Made by a program: the position numbers and the translations under genes. DNA of 64,000 nucleotides. Source: Mycolicibacterium aichiense. Its GTDB lineage: Bacteria; Actinomycetota; Actinomycetes; Mycobacteriales; Mycobacteriaceae. Positions 1 to 9,610 of this stretch are shown piece by piece (within the stretch, counting starts at the first letter, position 1; every line of letters starts with the position of its first letter). The stretch spans positions 4,278,001 through 4,342,000 of the forward strand of contig NZ_AP022561.1 in NCBI RefSeq assembly GCF_010726245.1, in the 5' to 3' direction. Under the pieces are notes generated by a model, which ran no database searches, was not told where the DNA came from, and worked only from the letters and a program-made list of their open reading frames with translations.

Positions 1-149
1 AACCTGCTGGCGAAGGCCAGGATCTCGTCGCGGTCGACCCGCACGGTGCCCAGGTTCATCCAGTCTCCCACGCGCAGATCCTCGGCGTGCCATGGCGCGA
101 GGTCGATCCGGGCGGCAAGGTCTCGCCCCTTCCCGGTGATAGCAGCCAT
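1..149 (-). CDS. MaoC-family acyl dehydratase, N-terminal fragment
   Basis: The 49 visible codons begin at an ATG (147-149, minus strand) and run off the left edge. The segment with WMNLGTVRVDRDEILAFASR resembles the start of MaoC/hot-dog enoyl-CoA hydratases, where an N-terminal strand leads to the E-I-x-x-F-A-x-x-[FY]-D-P-x-P-F-H region; the catalytic Asp/His lie outside the window. It sits 6 bases downstream of the aldehyde dehydrogenase stop on the same strand, so it is probably the last visible gene of the TetR-CoA transferase-dehydrogenase operon and hydrates an enoyl-CoA intermediate. The family call rests on a short stretch. Confidence 0.55.
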   Translation of the reverse strand, partial: MAAITGKGRDLAARIDLAPWHAEDLRVGDWMNLGTVRVDRDEILAFASR

Positions 150-155
150 CGGACC

Positions 156-1622
156 CTAACCCGCGATCTGGTCGGCGCAGTACATCGATTTGGTGATCCG
201 GTAGGCGTCCAGACCTTCCGGGCCGAGCTCACGGCCTAGACCGCTCGATTTGACACCACCGAACGGCGACTGGATATCCAGCTGATAGTGATTGACTCCC
301 ACCGAGCCGGTGTGCATCGCCCGGGCCACGTCCAGCGCTCGCCCGGTGTCGCGCGACCATACCGTGCCGGCCAGGCCGAACTCGGTGTCGTTCGCCATCC
401 TGATTGCCTCGGCCTCATCGTCATAGCCGATGACGGCAATCACCGGGCCGAAGATCTCTTCCTGAGCGATTCGATCACGGTTGTCGACATCGGCGAACAC
501 GGTGGGAGCGACGTACCATCCGCGCGGCCGGTCCACCGGCACCGAGCCACCCGCGACGAGCCGGGCCCCTGAGCCACGGCCGATCTCGATGTACTCGAGA
601 ACCCTGTCCCGCTGCCGAGCACTGACCAGCGGGCCGACGTCGGTCGTCTCGTCGAGCGGGTCGCCGACCTTGAGGCTGGTAGCCAAGTCGGCTATGGCGG
701 TGACGAATTCGCCGTAGCGCGAGTTCGGGACCAAAATGCGCGAACTGAGATGACATGTTTGGCCGTTGTTGACGAATGACGCCGTCCGCAAGCCGGCCAC
801 CGTCGCCGCCAGATCGGCGTCGTCGAGGATCACCGCTGCGGACTTGCCGCCGAGCTCCAACGTGACGGGCTTGATCAGTCGACCGCACTCGGCGCCGATG
901 ATCCGGCCGGCGTTGGTGGATCCGGTGAACGCCACCTTGTCGATCCCGGGATGGCTCACCAGATGGGCGCCTGCTTCGCTGTCCCCGGGCACGACGCTGA
1001 GTACCCCCGGCGGAAGACCCGCCTCCACGGCCGCGTCGGCGAATACCAGCGCATCCAGTGCGGTCTCCGGGGCAGCCTTGAGTACTACACGGCAGCCGGC
1101 GGCCAGAGCCGGCGCGATCTTCATAATCGCCAGTGCCTGTGGATAATTCCAGGGCGTGATGGCCCCCACTACGCCGACCGGCTCGCGCCGCACCACGGTG
1201 TGCCCAACCAGAGCTGGACGGGTTTCCTCAGGCTCCCACGCCTTGATCAACTTCGCGTAGTAGCCGACCAGCGCGGCCGGGAAGATTCCGTTCACCGCAC
1301 GGGACAAGGTGATCGGCATACCGTTTTCGCGGCAGACCATCCGTGCGGTGTCCTCACCGCGGGACCGCAGCGCCGAGGCGTACCGCTTGAGGACCTCGGC
1401 ACGCTCGGCAGGTGCGGCGGACGCCCAGCGCAACGCGGGATCCTCGTGCGCCGCGGCCACAGCGTCGTCGATCTCGGATGTCGTGGCGTTCGGGCCGTCA
1501 GCGAAAACCTCGCCGGTGGCCGCATCGATGACCGGAATGGTCTGTGCGGCTTCGCGGTAGGTGCCACCGACGAATATGCGGGCGGTGTCGGTTTCGGCCG
1601 GCACTTGGCTGGACACAGTCAT
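156..1622 (-). CDS. NAD(P)-dependent aldehyde dehydrogenase
   Basis: A 488-residue protein of normal family length. The catalytic pair is visible: Glu256 in LELGGKSA and the nucleophile Cys290 in NNGQTC, with the usual spacing of 34. PWNYP and FTGST mark the cofactor fold and SPFGGVKSSGLGRE the C-terminal end. It should oxidise an aldehyde to an acid. The frame stays open upstream, but the ATG at 1622 overlaps the stop of the upstream CoA-transferase gene by 4 bases (ATGA) and directly precedes the first family-like residues, so this start is chosen. It lies in an operon with a CoA-transferase and a MaoC hydratase, suggesting catabolism of an aldehyde- or alcohol-bearing substrate through CoA thioesters. 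The substrate is unknown. Confidence 0.93.
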   Translation of the reverse strand: MTVSSQVPAETDTARIFVGGTYREAAQTIPVIDAATGEVFADGPNATTSEIDDAVAAAHEDPALRWASAAPAERAEVLKRYASALRSRGEDTARMVCRENGMPITLSRAVNGIFPAALVGYYAKLIKAWEPEETRPALVGHTVVRREPVGVVGAITPWNYPQALAIMKIAPALAAGCRVVLKAAPETALDALVFADAAVEAGLPPGVLSVVPGDSEAGAHLVSHPGIDKVAFTGSTNAGRIIGAECGRLIKPVTLELGGKSAAVILDDADLAATVAGLRTASFVNNGQTCHLSSRILVPNSRYGEFVTAIADLATSLKVGDPLDETTDVGPLVSARQRDRVLEYIEIGRGSGARLVAGGSVPVDRPRGWYVAPTVFADVDNRDRIAQEEIFGPVIAVIGYDDEAEAIRMANDTEFGLAGTVWSRDTGRALDVARAMHTGSVGVNHYQLDIQSPFGGVKSSGLGRELGPEGLDAYRITKSMYCADQIAG

Positions 1623-4042
1623 GCCAGTGATTCCTCCGCAATCGATGCTGGTGCGGGCGGTGCGTACAGGACACCGGCGGCGATGAGGCGTTCGACCGCC
1701 GCATCGTCCATCTGCAGGTGCCGGCGACACACGTCGACGGTGTTCTCACCGAGCAGCGGTGCCGGGCGTAGTTCAGCCGGCGGAATGCGCCGATACTGCG
1801 CAGGGCCTGTCTCGGTCGGCAGCCGCACGTCGAACAACGGATGCGTCATCTCCGCGTACAAGCCGCGGGACCGCACCTGCGGCTCATCAATGATGTCACT
1901 GCCTCGCAGCATGGGGGCGGCCGCGACACCGGTCTGCTGCAGCGTCTCGGCGAGAGTATGAGCATCGTGCCGCCGAGTGAAACGCTGGAGAGCGCTGTGT
2001 AATTCGGCGCGGTGTTCCCAGCGGTCAGACGCGGAGCCGAATCGTGGATCGGTGTCGAGTCCGGCGGCCTCGAGTGCCTTCACAACAGCGTTCCAGTCAT
2101 GGTCGGAACCGACCGTCACGACACACCATTCGTCGTCCCCAGCACACGGGTAGACGCCGTGCAGGGTCAGATCCTCGGTCACCGCAGTGCCGCGGGCGCG
2201 CGCCCACGACGTCGTGTACAGCGCATCCAACTGACTGACCGCCGTTTCGGCCTGGGAAATGTGGATTTGTGCCCCGACACCGGTCCGGCGGCGTCGAATG
2301 AGCGCGGCCAGCGTGGCAATCGCCGCCAGTCGCGCCACGAGGTGATCGGGGAACACCGTGACGGCGTCGGAGAACGGATAGGGCGAGTCCGGGCGCGGCG
2401 GATCCTCGGTGGCCCACAGCTGGGTGATGCCCGTGGCGGCCCGCACCAGCGGACCGTAGCCGAGTCGGGAGCTCCAGGGGCCGTTGTCACCGAAGGCACT
2501 GCTTTCGGTCAATACCAGTCGCGGGTTGATCTCCTGTAACTGAGAGAATGAAAAACCGAGTGCGCAAAGGGTTCCCGGTTTGAAGTTGGCGAACACCGCA
2601 TCTGCGCGGACAACCAGTCGGCTGAACAACTCCGCACCGCCGTCGGCGCGTAGGTCCAGTCCCAGCGCCATCTGGTTGCGGTGCGTCCAGGCGAACGACT
2701 CACTCATGATCTGGCCCGGACGCGCCTGCCGCAGCCCGTCGGGGTAGGACGGACTCTCGATCTTGATCACCTCGGCACCCATGTCGGCGAACAGTCTGCC
2801 CAGCTCTCCCCCGGCGACGATGACCCCCAGATCCAGGATTGTCACGCCCTCGAGCGGGCGCGCCGTGGCCTCCGCAGCGGCCACGGTCACGGGCCGCTCA
2901 GGCCACACCGGCTCCGAACTACCGGCCCGGCCCGCCAACCACCTCACACCGGCCCGTACACCGTCGACCACCACGCAGCCGTCGGGCACCGTCACGATCG
3001 ACTCATCGGTGATGGCGGCATCGGTCCACGCCGACACGGCGTTGAAATGCGCGCACTCCATCACCTCTGCTGGAGTCAGAATGGCCGCGACCGGCACGCC
3101 CCGCGCAGCACCCTCGGCGACGAGCTGTTCGCCGGAGTGACGCGCGAACAGTCTGGCGATCAAAGTGCGGATCTTGTCGAAATCGGCTGCGCGGGCACTG
3201 ATGCTGTCGTATTTCACGTCTTGGAACTCGGCGGGCTCGCCCAGCCACGCTCGCATGGCGCGCCACTGTCGAGGTGCCAAGATACAGATGCGCACCCAGC
3301 CGTCCCTACTGGCGAAGATCGGGTACGAGTCCTGGTTCTTCGGCCGACCGCGCCGCGCGGTGCTGAGCCCGCGTGCCGCGGCAGCCTGCCCCTGCGCGCC
3401 GAATGGTGGATCGAGGGCCTGCAACACGGCGTCATAGCGAGCAAAGTCGACATACTCACCGCGCCCGGTTCGCAACCTGTGGAAGTAGGCGACCAGCACC
3501 GCCCACGCCGCCTGCGCCGCGGCCGTGGATGAGGCAATCCCCGCCGGTGGCAGCACCGGCGGGCCATCCGGTGCACCCGAACGGCACAACACCGACGACA
3601 TCGCCACCAGCACAGCATCATTGGCACGCCAGTGCGACCGGGGCCCCTGCGTGCCGAAGTCGGTCACCAACATTGCGACCAGATGCTCGTAACGATGTGC
3701 CAGATCCGCGACGGGTACGCCGAATGCGCTGGCCTGTCCTGGATTTCCACTGTCGACGATAATGTCGGCACCGCTCACCAAAGCCAGGAATTGTTCGCGG
3801 TCGCCGTCGTCGGAGGCGTCCAGGATGACGCTGCGCTTGTTGGCGTTGTGCAACGCGAAGGCGACGCTCTGGCTGTCGATCAGCGGTGGTAGGCGCCGTT
3901 CCCCGCACCCGCCCGCAGGCTCGACCCTCACGACCTCAGCGCCCAGATCGGCCAGCAGTCGGGTCACCTGGGCCACCTCACCGGTCGTGGTGTCCACGAT
4001 CCGCAGGCCGGCCAGCGGCGCATCTGTCGAGGCCCAGGTCAC
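1619..4042 (-). CDS. Tandem-domain CaiB/BaiF family III CoA-transferase
   Basis: An 807-residue protein made of two class III CoA-transferase modules, residues about 8-375 (beginning LAGLRIVD) and about 395-780 (beginning LEGVTILDLG). Each carries the DLGAEVV/DMGAEVI nucleotide-fold signature. Family members normally have about 400 residues and dimerise as interlocked rings, so a covalent double-length form is plausible. In the first module Asp142 (RAND) lies where the family has its acyl-anchoring Asp; the second has Gly530 in GYGPL at that place. The GTG start at 4042 is preceded by GAGAGGAG with 8 bases of spacing; an in-frame ATG further upstream lacks a good site. The likely role is moving CoA between a carboxylic acid and an acyl-CoA in the catabolic operon. 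Confidence 0.85.
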   Translation of the reverse strand: MTWASTDAPLAGLRIVDTTTGEVAQVTRLLADLGAEVVRVEPAGGCGERRLPPLIDSQSVAFALHNANKRSVILDASDDGDREQFLALVSGADIIVDSGNPGQASAFGVPVADLAHRYEHLVAMLVTDFGTQGPRSHWRANDAVLVAMSSVLCRSGAPDGPPVLPPAGIASSTAAAQAAWAVLVAYFHRLRTGRGEYVDFARYDAVLQALDPPFGAQGQAAAARGLSTARRGRPKNQDSYPIFASRDGWVRICILAPRQWRAMRAWLGEPAEFQDVKYDSISARAADFDKIRTLIARLFARHSGEQLVAEGAARGVPVAAILTPAEVMECAHFNAVSAWTDAAITDESIVTVPDGCVVVDGVRAGVRWLAGRAGSSEPVWPERPVTVAAAEATARPLEGVTILDLGVIVAGGELGRLFADMGAEVIKIESPSYPDGLRQARPGQIMSESFAWTHRNQMALGLDLRADGGAELFSRLVVRADAVFANFKPGTLCALGFSFSQLQEINPRLVLTESSAFGDNGPWSSRLGYGPLVRAATGITQLWATEDPPRPDSPYPFSDAVTVFPDHLVARLAAIATLAALIRRRRTGVGAQIHISQAETAVSQLDALYTTSWARARGTAVTEDLTLHGVYPCAGDDEWCVVTVGSDHDWNAVVKALEAAGLDTDPRFGSASDRWEHRAELHSALQRFTRRHDAHTLAETLQQTGVAAAPMLRGSDIIDEPQVRSRGLYAEMTHPLFDVRLPTETGPAQYRRIPPAELRPAPLLGENTVDVCRRHLQMDDAAVERLIAAGVLYAPPAPASIAEESLA

Positions 4043-4229
4043 TGTTTCCACTCCTCTCAGCCACCGCATCGGCGTAATGCATGGCCGCCTGGACTCGTCT
4101 CGGTCGGCGATCGCGTGCCTGCCGCGCAAAGGGCGCCACACGGTGGGCGGCGCGGCGCGCGATCACAGTATGCAGGCGCACGCGCCGCCGTCAATACCTC
4201 ATGTCGTTAGGTTTAATCGAGAGCTGTCG

Positions 4230-4859
4230 TCAGCTCGATCCCACCATCTGTGTCACTCCGAGTAGGAATGCGCGTACCTTGCCCTCGAACATCGCGTCGG
4301 CGCTCAGATCACAGGCCTTGAGCGCACTGGCCAAAGCAGAGCCCGGTTCGACAGCGCAGCTGTGAAAGCTGTTATCCGCAGCTATTGCAGGATTGAGATC
4401 TTCGCAGAGAACGGCCCCGATCAGCAGCGTCTCCATGCCGTCAAGGATGCGGATATGCAGCGCCACCGGCACTTCGGACCACTTCAAGAACGCGGCCGCG
4501 GCCTCGTACCCGCCCGGCAGGAGATCGCGAGGGCGGTAGCGCAACAACAGCGGCGCGGTGTTGGTATGCGACATGAACGACCGCCGGAAGTTCATCGCCA
4601 GCGCGACGAAGAAGTCCGGCCAGTCGGGGCCGGGTACGACCTCCGATGTCGCGACAGCGGTGCCTGCGACATACCGCACCACCGCAAGCAGCACGTCGTC
4701 CCGGTCGCGGAAATGGTGATACAGCGACGGCACCCGGATACCGAATTCATCGGCCAGCCGCGGCATGGTGAAGGCGTCGAGCCCTTCGGCCCCGATGATC
4801 TCGACCGCCGCGAGCACCGCAGCGGAGCGGCTCACCAGGGGCTTATCGGGTCGGGCCAT
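4230..4859 (-). CDS. TetR-family transcriptional regulator
   Basis: A 209-residue protein with the TetR helix-turn-helix in the first 50 residues (VEIIGAEGLDAFTMPRLADE, then GIRVPSLYHHFRDRDDVL) followed by a diverged ligand domain. The ATG at 4859 has GGAG 6 bases upstream; a GTG at 4871 in the same frame is the alternative. The gene lies upstream of and co-directional with the CoA-transferase/aldehyde dehydrogenase operon, with a 187-base gap, and divergent from the thiolase-like gene. It therefore probably represses one or both. GTTAGG occurs in both flanking gaps (near 4206 and 4969), but I could not define a convincing operator. Confidence 0.85.
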   Translation of the reverse strand: MARPDKPLVSRSAAVLAAVEIIGAEGLDAFTMPRLADEFGIRVPSLYHHFRDRDDVLLAVVRYVAGTAVATSEVVPGPDWPDFFVALAMNFRRSFMSHTNTAPLLLRYRPRDLLPGGYEAAAAFLKWSEVPVALHIRILDGMETLLIGAVLCEDLNPAIAADNSFHSCAVEPGSALASALKACDLSADAMFEGKVRAFLLGVTQMVGSS

Positions 4860-5115
4860 CAGGGACTCCACCCGGTTCGGGGATCGACCAGAGTTGTTGC
4901 GATTGCCCGCTCATGCGTTCCTCGACTCACCGGTCATGTCGGACCGCCTTGGCATCTTATCTATCGATGTTAGGCCATAACCAGCACTCGTGCTGCGCTT
5001 TTGCGACCTTGCGTTAGCTAGCCGGCGGAGAACAAGGCGGGGACGGCGGTAGTGCGGCCGTGCTCCGATGGCTGCCGATCGGGCGGAGCTCTCGCCGGCG
5101 ATCCAACACTTTACC

Positions 5116-5121
5116 TATAAT
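5116..5121 (+). promoter_or_regulatory. -10 hexamer TATAAT of the thiolase-like gene
   Basis: A perfect TATAAT lies 15 bases before the ATG at 5137. Transcription would start near 5128, leaving a leader of about 9 bases with no Shine-Dalgarno sequence. No clear -35 hexamer is visible, which fits an activated or repressor-controlled promoter in this 265-base divergent gap shared with the TetR gene. Confidence 0.5.
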
Positions 5122-5136
5122 GATTAGACTCCGGAC

Positions 5137-6612
5137 ATGTCTCTCAACCCCCGCACGCCGGTACTCGTCGGTTATGGCCAGGTCAACCAGCGCCAGGAGA
5201 GTGCAGCCACCGAACCGGTGGACCTGATGGAGCAGGCGGCGCGGGTTTCTGCGGCTCCGCGAGTGCTCGAGGCCGTCGATGCGGTTCGGATCGTCAATCT
5301 GTTGTCGTGGCGGTATCGGGATGCGGGTTTGTTGTTGGCCCAGCGCATCGGCGCCCCTGACGCGGCGACCCGCTACACCAGTATTGGTGGCAACGTTCCG
5401 CAGTCGTTGGTCAACCAGGCGTGCCTGGACATTCAGCAGGGCCGTAACGAGGTGGTGTTGATCGCTGGTGGCGAGACTTGGCGCAGCCGCACCCGGATGC
5501 GGGCCCGGGGTGAGAAGTGGGTCGGAACCAAACAGGACGAGTCGGTGCCGCTGCCCACCGGGGCCGACGAGGAGTTCGCGTTGGCTGGCCCCGCGGAGAC
5601 CCGGATCGGACTCGACCGCCCGGCGTACGTGTATCCGATGTTCGAGCAAGCGTTGCGTCTGGCGTCCGGGGAATCCGCCGACGCGCATCGGCAGCGCATC
5701 GGGGCGTTGTGGGCGCAGTTCAGCGAAGCGGCCCAGGACAATCCGCACGCCTGGACCCGTACGGCGGTGCCGGCCGAGCAGATCTGGCGGCAGGGTCCGT
5801 CCAACCGGATGATCAGCTGGCCCTACACAAAGTTGATGAACTCCAACAACATGGTCGATCAAGGTGCCGCTCTGATTTTGACCTCGGTGGCCAAGGCGCA
5901 GCATTTGCGAATTCCGCGGGAGCGGTGGGTGTTCCCGTATGCGGGCACCGACGCGCACGACACATATCTGATCGGGCAGCGGGCGAGTTTCAGTGGATCC
6001 CCGGGTATCCGGATCGGCGGTGAGCGGGTGTTGGAATTGGCTCAGCGCGGCATCGATGACATCGATCTGATCGATATCTATTCTTGTTTCCCCAGCGCGG
6101 TTCAGGTCGGAGCCAACGAGTTGGGCCTGCCGACCGATGATCCGCGCCGACCACTGACCGTCACCGGGGGCCTCACCTTTGCCGGTGGACCGTGGAACAA
6201 CTACGTGTCGCATTCCATCGCAACGATGGCCGAACGACTCACCGGCGCGCCCGGCTCGGTCGGGTTGATCACCGCCAATGGCGGGTATCTGACCAAACAC
6301 AGTTTCGGGATCTACGGAACCGAGCCGCCCACCGATGAATTCCGCTGGGAGGACGTGCAATCAGCTGTTGACGCCGAGCCCACCGTGTTCGCCGAAGACG
6401 CGTGGGCCGGCACCGGCACAGTGGAGACCTGGACCACCCCATTCACACGTGAGGACACCGCCGAAAAAGCCTTCCTTGCTGTGCGCACCCCGATCGGCAG
6501 TCGCGCACTGGCCGTCATCACCGATCCGTCTCAGGCGGCAGCCACCGTCACCGAGGACATCGCCGGCGCCACGGTGGCCGTCGACGCGGAGGGCATCGCC
6601 ACCCTGGAATAA
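5137..6612 (+). CDS. Thiolase-fold acetyl-CoA acetyltransferase-like protein
   Basis: A 491-residue protein beginning MSLNPRTPVLVGYGQVNQR, the opening typical of the mycobacterial acetyl-CoA acetyltransferase / lipid-carrier group (Rv1867-like, by recollection). Thiolase-fold elements are the GGNVPQS segment near residue 90, DIYSCFP near 312 and the C-terminal ITANGGYLTKHSFGIYG. The canonical nucleophile motif with Cys is not seen in the GGNVPQS segment, so a classical thiolase mechanism is doubtful; a lipid-transfer or decarboxylase-like role is possible. It is divergent from the TetR gene and probably belongs to the same catabolic block. Confidence 0.8.
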   Translation: MSLNPRTPVLVGYGQVNQRQESAATEPVDLMEQAARVSAAPRVLEAVDAVRIVNLLSWRYRDAGLLLAQRIGAPDAATRYTSIGGNVPQSLVNQACLDIQQGRNEVVLIAGGETWRSRTRMRARGEKWVGTKQDESVPLPTGADEEFALAGPAETRIGLDRPAYVYPMFEQALRLASGESADAHRQRIGALWAQFSEAAQDNPHAWTRTAVPAEQIWRQGPSNRMISWPYTKLMNSNNMVDQGAALILTSVAKAQHLRIPRERWVFPYAGTDAHDTYLIGQRASFSGSPGIRIGGERVLELAQRGIDDIDLIDIYSCFPSAVQVGANELGLPTDDPRRPLTVTGGLTFAGGPWNNYVSHSIATMAERLTGAPGSVGLITANGGYLTKHSFGIYGTEPPTDEFRWEDVQSAVDAEPTVFAEDAWAGTGTVETWTTPFTREDTAEKAFLAVRTPIGSRALAVITDPSQAAATVTEDIAGATVAVDAEGIATLE

Positions 6613-6695
6613 GCGGAGAGAAGGGGTTATTGAGAGCGCACTGAGAGCGTGGATTTCGCAGATTCTTCGCTCTGGATGCGGCCTCAACGCAAGGA

Positions 6696-7835
6696 CTAGG
6701 TGCGCACCCGGGTGAACCGGTGCAGCAGCCACGCCACCGGGATCGTCACGATCAGCGTGACCACGAACAGCGCGGGCGCGGAACCGGTATAGACCGGCCA
6801 GCGCAGCACCTCGACCATCGCGATCTCCATCACCACCAGATGGACCAGGAAGATCTCGTAGGAGATCTCGCCGAGCCAGACCATCGGCCGGGTGGCCAGC
6901 GCCCGCGCGTACCAGCCGCGGTTCCCCAGTGCCAGCGGCGCGACGATCAATGTCGCGATCACGGCGTAGAACACGGTCTTCACCAACGCCTGGGCGATGC
7001 CGGTCGGCGATGTGGTCGGCTCGCCGGCGATCGGGGTGGAGACGATCAGAAAGCAGACGACGGCCAGGGCCACCGCAATGAACCCGAACACCCGAACTCC
7101 GATGGCCTGCAACACCGTCAGCAGCATGCCGCCGATGAACCAGGCCAGATAACCGGGCAGCCACAGCCGCGCGCCGCTGGGCAGAAAGTCAGTCGTGTGC
7201 ACCAGCACCATCCACGCCGGACTCATCAGCGCGAGCACCGCCAGCCCGGTCAGCAACAGACCGGGACGCCAGCGCCGCCGGCACAGCACGACAAGCAGCA
7301 ACCAGGCCAAGAACGGCAGCGCGACGTAGAACGCGACCTCGACCGCCAGGCTCCACATCTGCGTAAGTCCTTGGTGCAGATAGCCGTTGAACATGTAGTT
7401 GTCGGTGTAGATCTGGGTCAGGGTGAGGTTGCGCAACAGGCCGATCCAGGTGTGGCCGGGATTCGGTCCGGCGGACCGGAAGTGGTAGATCAGGTAGGCC
7501 GCCAGCACGGTGATCACGTAGGCCGGCATGATGCGCCGCACCCGATGCCAGGCATACCGGCGTACCGACGGTGCCGCCTGCCCGGCCGCGGCGGCGCGCA
7601 CCCACGGGCCGAATAACAGGTAGCCGGACAACACGAAGAAAATCGGCACGCCGATCTCCAGCCGCGAATACACCAGACCCACAAACCCGTGCGTGTACTT
7701 GCCGGTCGTGTAGGCAGCGTGCGTACCCAGCACCAGCAGCGCCGCGACGGCGCGGACACCGGTCAGCGAGGCGACCCGGTCGACACCCGAAACTGCTTCC
7801 AGTCCGCCTTGGTCGACCTGACCGGACGCGGTCAT
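6696..7835 (-). CDS. Acyltransferase 3 family integral membrane protein
   Basis: A 379-residue protein with about ten predicted membrane segments. The acyltransferase 3 signature is present: ASLTGVRAVAALLVLGTHAAY in the first helix, with the conserved R and H, and GVPIFFVLSGYLLFGP in the next. Such enzymes O-acylate cell-surface glycans or lipids at the membrane. Its ATG overlaps the deaD stop by 4 bases, so the two genes are translationally coupled. The deaD/acyltransferase pairing matches Rv1253-Rv1254. The acceptor substrate cannot be read from sequence. Confidence 0.88.
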   Translation of the reverse strand: MTASGQVDQGGLEAVSGVDRVASLTGVRAVAALLVLGTHAAYTTGKYTHGFVGLVYSRLEIGVPIFFVLSGYLLFGPWVRAAAAGQAAPSVRRYAWHRVRRIMPAYVITVLAAYLIYHFRSAGPNPGHTWIGLLRNLTLTQIYTDNYMFNGYLHQGLTQMWSLAVEVAFYVALPFLAWLLLVVLCRRRWRPGLLLTGLAVLALMSPAWMVLVHTTDFLPSGARLWLPGYLAWFIGGMLLTVLQAIGVRVFGFIAVALAVVCFLIVSTPIAGEPTTSPTGIAQALVKTVFYAVIATLIVAPLALGNRGWYARALATRPMVWLGEISYEIFLVHLVVMEIAMVEVLRWPVYTGSAPALFVVTLIVTIPVAWLLHRFTRVRT

Positions 7836-9538
7836 CGGCTCGTGCGCCGGGGCTTCCCGCCGGAGGGACGCGAGTCGGGACGCGTGTCGTATCGTGGGCT
7901 GCCGCGATCCGGCTTCAGATCGATCAGCACACCGGAAATCCGGGTCTTCTCAAGCGCTTTCAGCGTTTCCTTGGACAGCTTGGCAGGCAGCTCGACCAGT
8001 GAGAAGTTTTCCTTGATCGTGATGTGCCCGAAATCGCTTCTGTGCAAGCCGCCTTCGTTGGCCAGCGCCCCGACGATCGACCCCGGACCGACCTTCTGCT
8101 TCTTGCCGACCGCGATGCGATACGTCGCCAGATCGTCGCGGGTCTTGCGTGGCGCACGGTCGCGTTCCGGGCGATCCGGCCGGTCAGGCCGTTCGCGGCG
8201 CTTGTCCGGCGGCGGCTCGGTCATCAGGAACTCTTCGCCGTTGCGGCTCTGCAGCGCCAGCGCGGCAGCGATATCGGTCAACGGCACGTCGTTGTCGCGC
8301 TCGTAGTCCTCGATCAGTCTGCGGAACATCTCGAACCCCGGCGCATTGAGCGCGTCGGTGATCGAGTCGCGGAACTTCTCCACCCGCTGGGCGTTGACGT
8401 CTTCGACCGACGGTAGCTGGCCCTCGACCAGCTTCTGCCGGGTGACCCGCTCGATCGAGTTCAGCAGGTGGCGTTCCCGCGGGGTGACGAACAACAGCGC
8501 GGTGCCCGAGCGGCCGGCCCGGCCGGTGCGCCCGATGCGGTGCACGTAGGACTCCGGGTCGTGCGGAATGTCGAAATTCACCACATGCGAGATGCGCTCG
8601 ACGTCCAATCCGCGGGCGGCCACATCGGTGGCGACCAGGATGTCGATCGTGCCGTCCTTCAGCTGGCTGATCGTGCGCTCGCGCACGGCCTGCGGGATGT
8701 CGCCGTTGATGGCCGCCGCGGCGAACCCGCGGGCGCGCAGCTTCTCGGCAACCTCTTCGGTGGCCTGCTTGGTGCGGACGAACACGATCATCGCGTCGCC
8801 CTGCTCGACCTCGAGCAGCCGGGTCAGCGCGTCCATCTTGCGTGGATACGAGACCTGGAAATAGCGCTGGGTGATGTTCTCGGCGGTCTGGGTCTTCGAC
8901 TTGACCGTGACCTCAACCGGGTCGTGCAGATATTTGGTGGTGATCTTCTTGATGCCCGGCGGCATGGTCGCCGAGAACAGCGCGACCTGCTTGTACTCCG
9001 GGGTGTCGGCCAGGATGCGCTCGACGTCTTCGGCGAACCCCATCTGCAGCATCTCGTCGGCCTCGTCGAGCACCAGGTAGTCCAGGTGCGACAGGTCCAG
9101 GCTGCCCTTCTCCAGGTGGTCGATGACGCGTCCCGGGGTGCCGACGACGATCTGTGCACCGCGCTTGAGTCCGGCCAGCTGCGGCACATACGAGGAGCCG
9201 CCGTAGATCGGCAGCACGTTGACCTTGAGATGGGCACCGTAGCGGCTGAACGCCTCGGCCACCTGCAGGGCCAATTCACGTGTGGGCGCCAGCACGAGCG
9301 CTTGAGTGGTGCGGCTGGCGGGGTCGATCTTGGACAGAATCGGGATCGCGAATGCCGCAGTTTTACCGGTGCCGGTCTGCGCCAGGCCGACGACGTCGGA
9401 GCCGGCCAGCAACGCCGGAATGGTGGCGGCCTGGATCGCGGAGGGGGTTTCGTAGCCGACATCGGAGACGGCCTGCAGCACCGCGGGGTGGATCTGCAGG
9501 TCGGCGAAGGTCTGGGGGGCGTCGTCCGGGGTTGTCAT
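7832..9538 (-). CDS. deaD: DEAD-box ATP-dependent RNA helicase
   Basis: A 568-residue helicase with all core motifs: AQTGTGKT (residues 53-60), PTRELA, TPGR, DEAD (158-161), SAT, and HRIGRTGRAGR. A charged linker rich in RPDRPDRPERD leads to a C-terminal DbpA-type RNA-binding domain (GKKQKVGPGSIVGALANEGG, about residues 470-540), which places it with DeaD/CsdA. These proteins remodel structured RNA in ribosome assembly and mRNA decay, especially in the cold. It is divergent from lprE, and the acyltransferase gene follows with a 4-base overlap. Confidence 0.95.
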   Translation of the reverse strand: MTTPDDAPQTFADLQIHPAVLQAVSDVGYETPSAIQAATIPALLAGSDVVGLAQTGTGKTAAFAIPILSKIDPASRTTQALVLAPTRELALQVAEAFSRYGAHLKVNVLPIYGGSSYVPQLAGLKRGAQIVVGTPGRVIDHLEKGSLDLSHLDYLVLDEADEMLQMGFAEDVERILADTPEYKQVALFSATMPPGIKKITTKYLHDPVEVTVKSKTQTAENITQRYFQVSYPRKMDALTRLLEVEQGDAMIVFVRTKQATEEVAEKLRARGFAAAAINGDIPQAVRERTISQLKDGTIDILVATDVAARGLDVERISHVVNFDIPHDPESYVHRIGRTGRAGRSGTALLFVTPRERHLLNSIERVTRQKLVEGQLPSVEDVNAQRVEKFRDSITDALNAPGFEMFRRLIEDYERDNDVPLTDIAAALALQSRNGEEFLMTEPPPDKRRERPDRPDRPERDRAPRKTRDDLATYRIAVGKKQKVGPGSIVGALANEGGLHRSDFGHITIKENFSLVELPAKLSKETLKALEKTRISGVLIDLKPDRGSPRYDTRPDSRPSGGKPRRTSR

Positions 9539-9596
9539 CGGATCTGCAGTCTACTGCCGCAGCGTGCCGTAACCCGCTTCTGCTCCGAAAGGCCGG

Positions 9597-9602
9597 TACC
9601 GT
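9597..9602 (+). promoter_or_regulatory. Leaderless -10 (TACCGT) of lprE
   Basis: A TANNNT hexamer lies 8 bases before the GTG at 9611, the spacing at which transcription starts on the first base of the start codon. Confidence 0.45.
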
Positions 9603-9610
9603 CGGCCGGT

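Noticed and set aside
4221..4236. Hairpin GAGCTG-tcgt-CAGCTC at the end of the TetR gene as terminator
   Set aside because: No U-tract follows and the stem is only 6 bp, overlapping the stop codon; too weak to call.
5014..6360. 448-codon minus-strand frame opposite the thiolase-like gene
   Set aside because: Arg/His/Pro-rich shadow without motifs; the plus-strand gene has family signatures and a TATAAT promoter.
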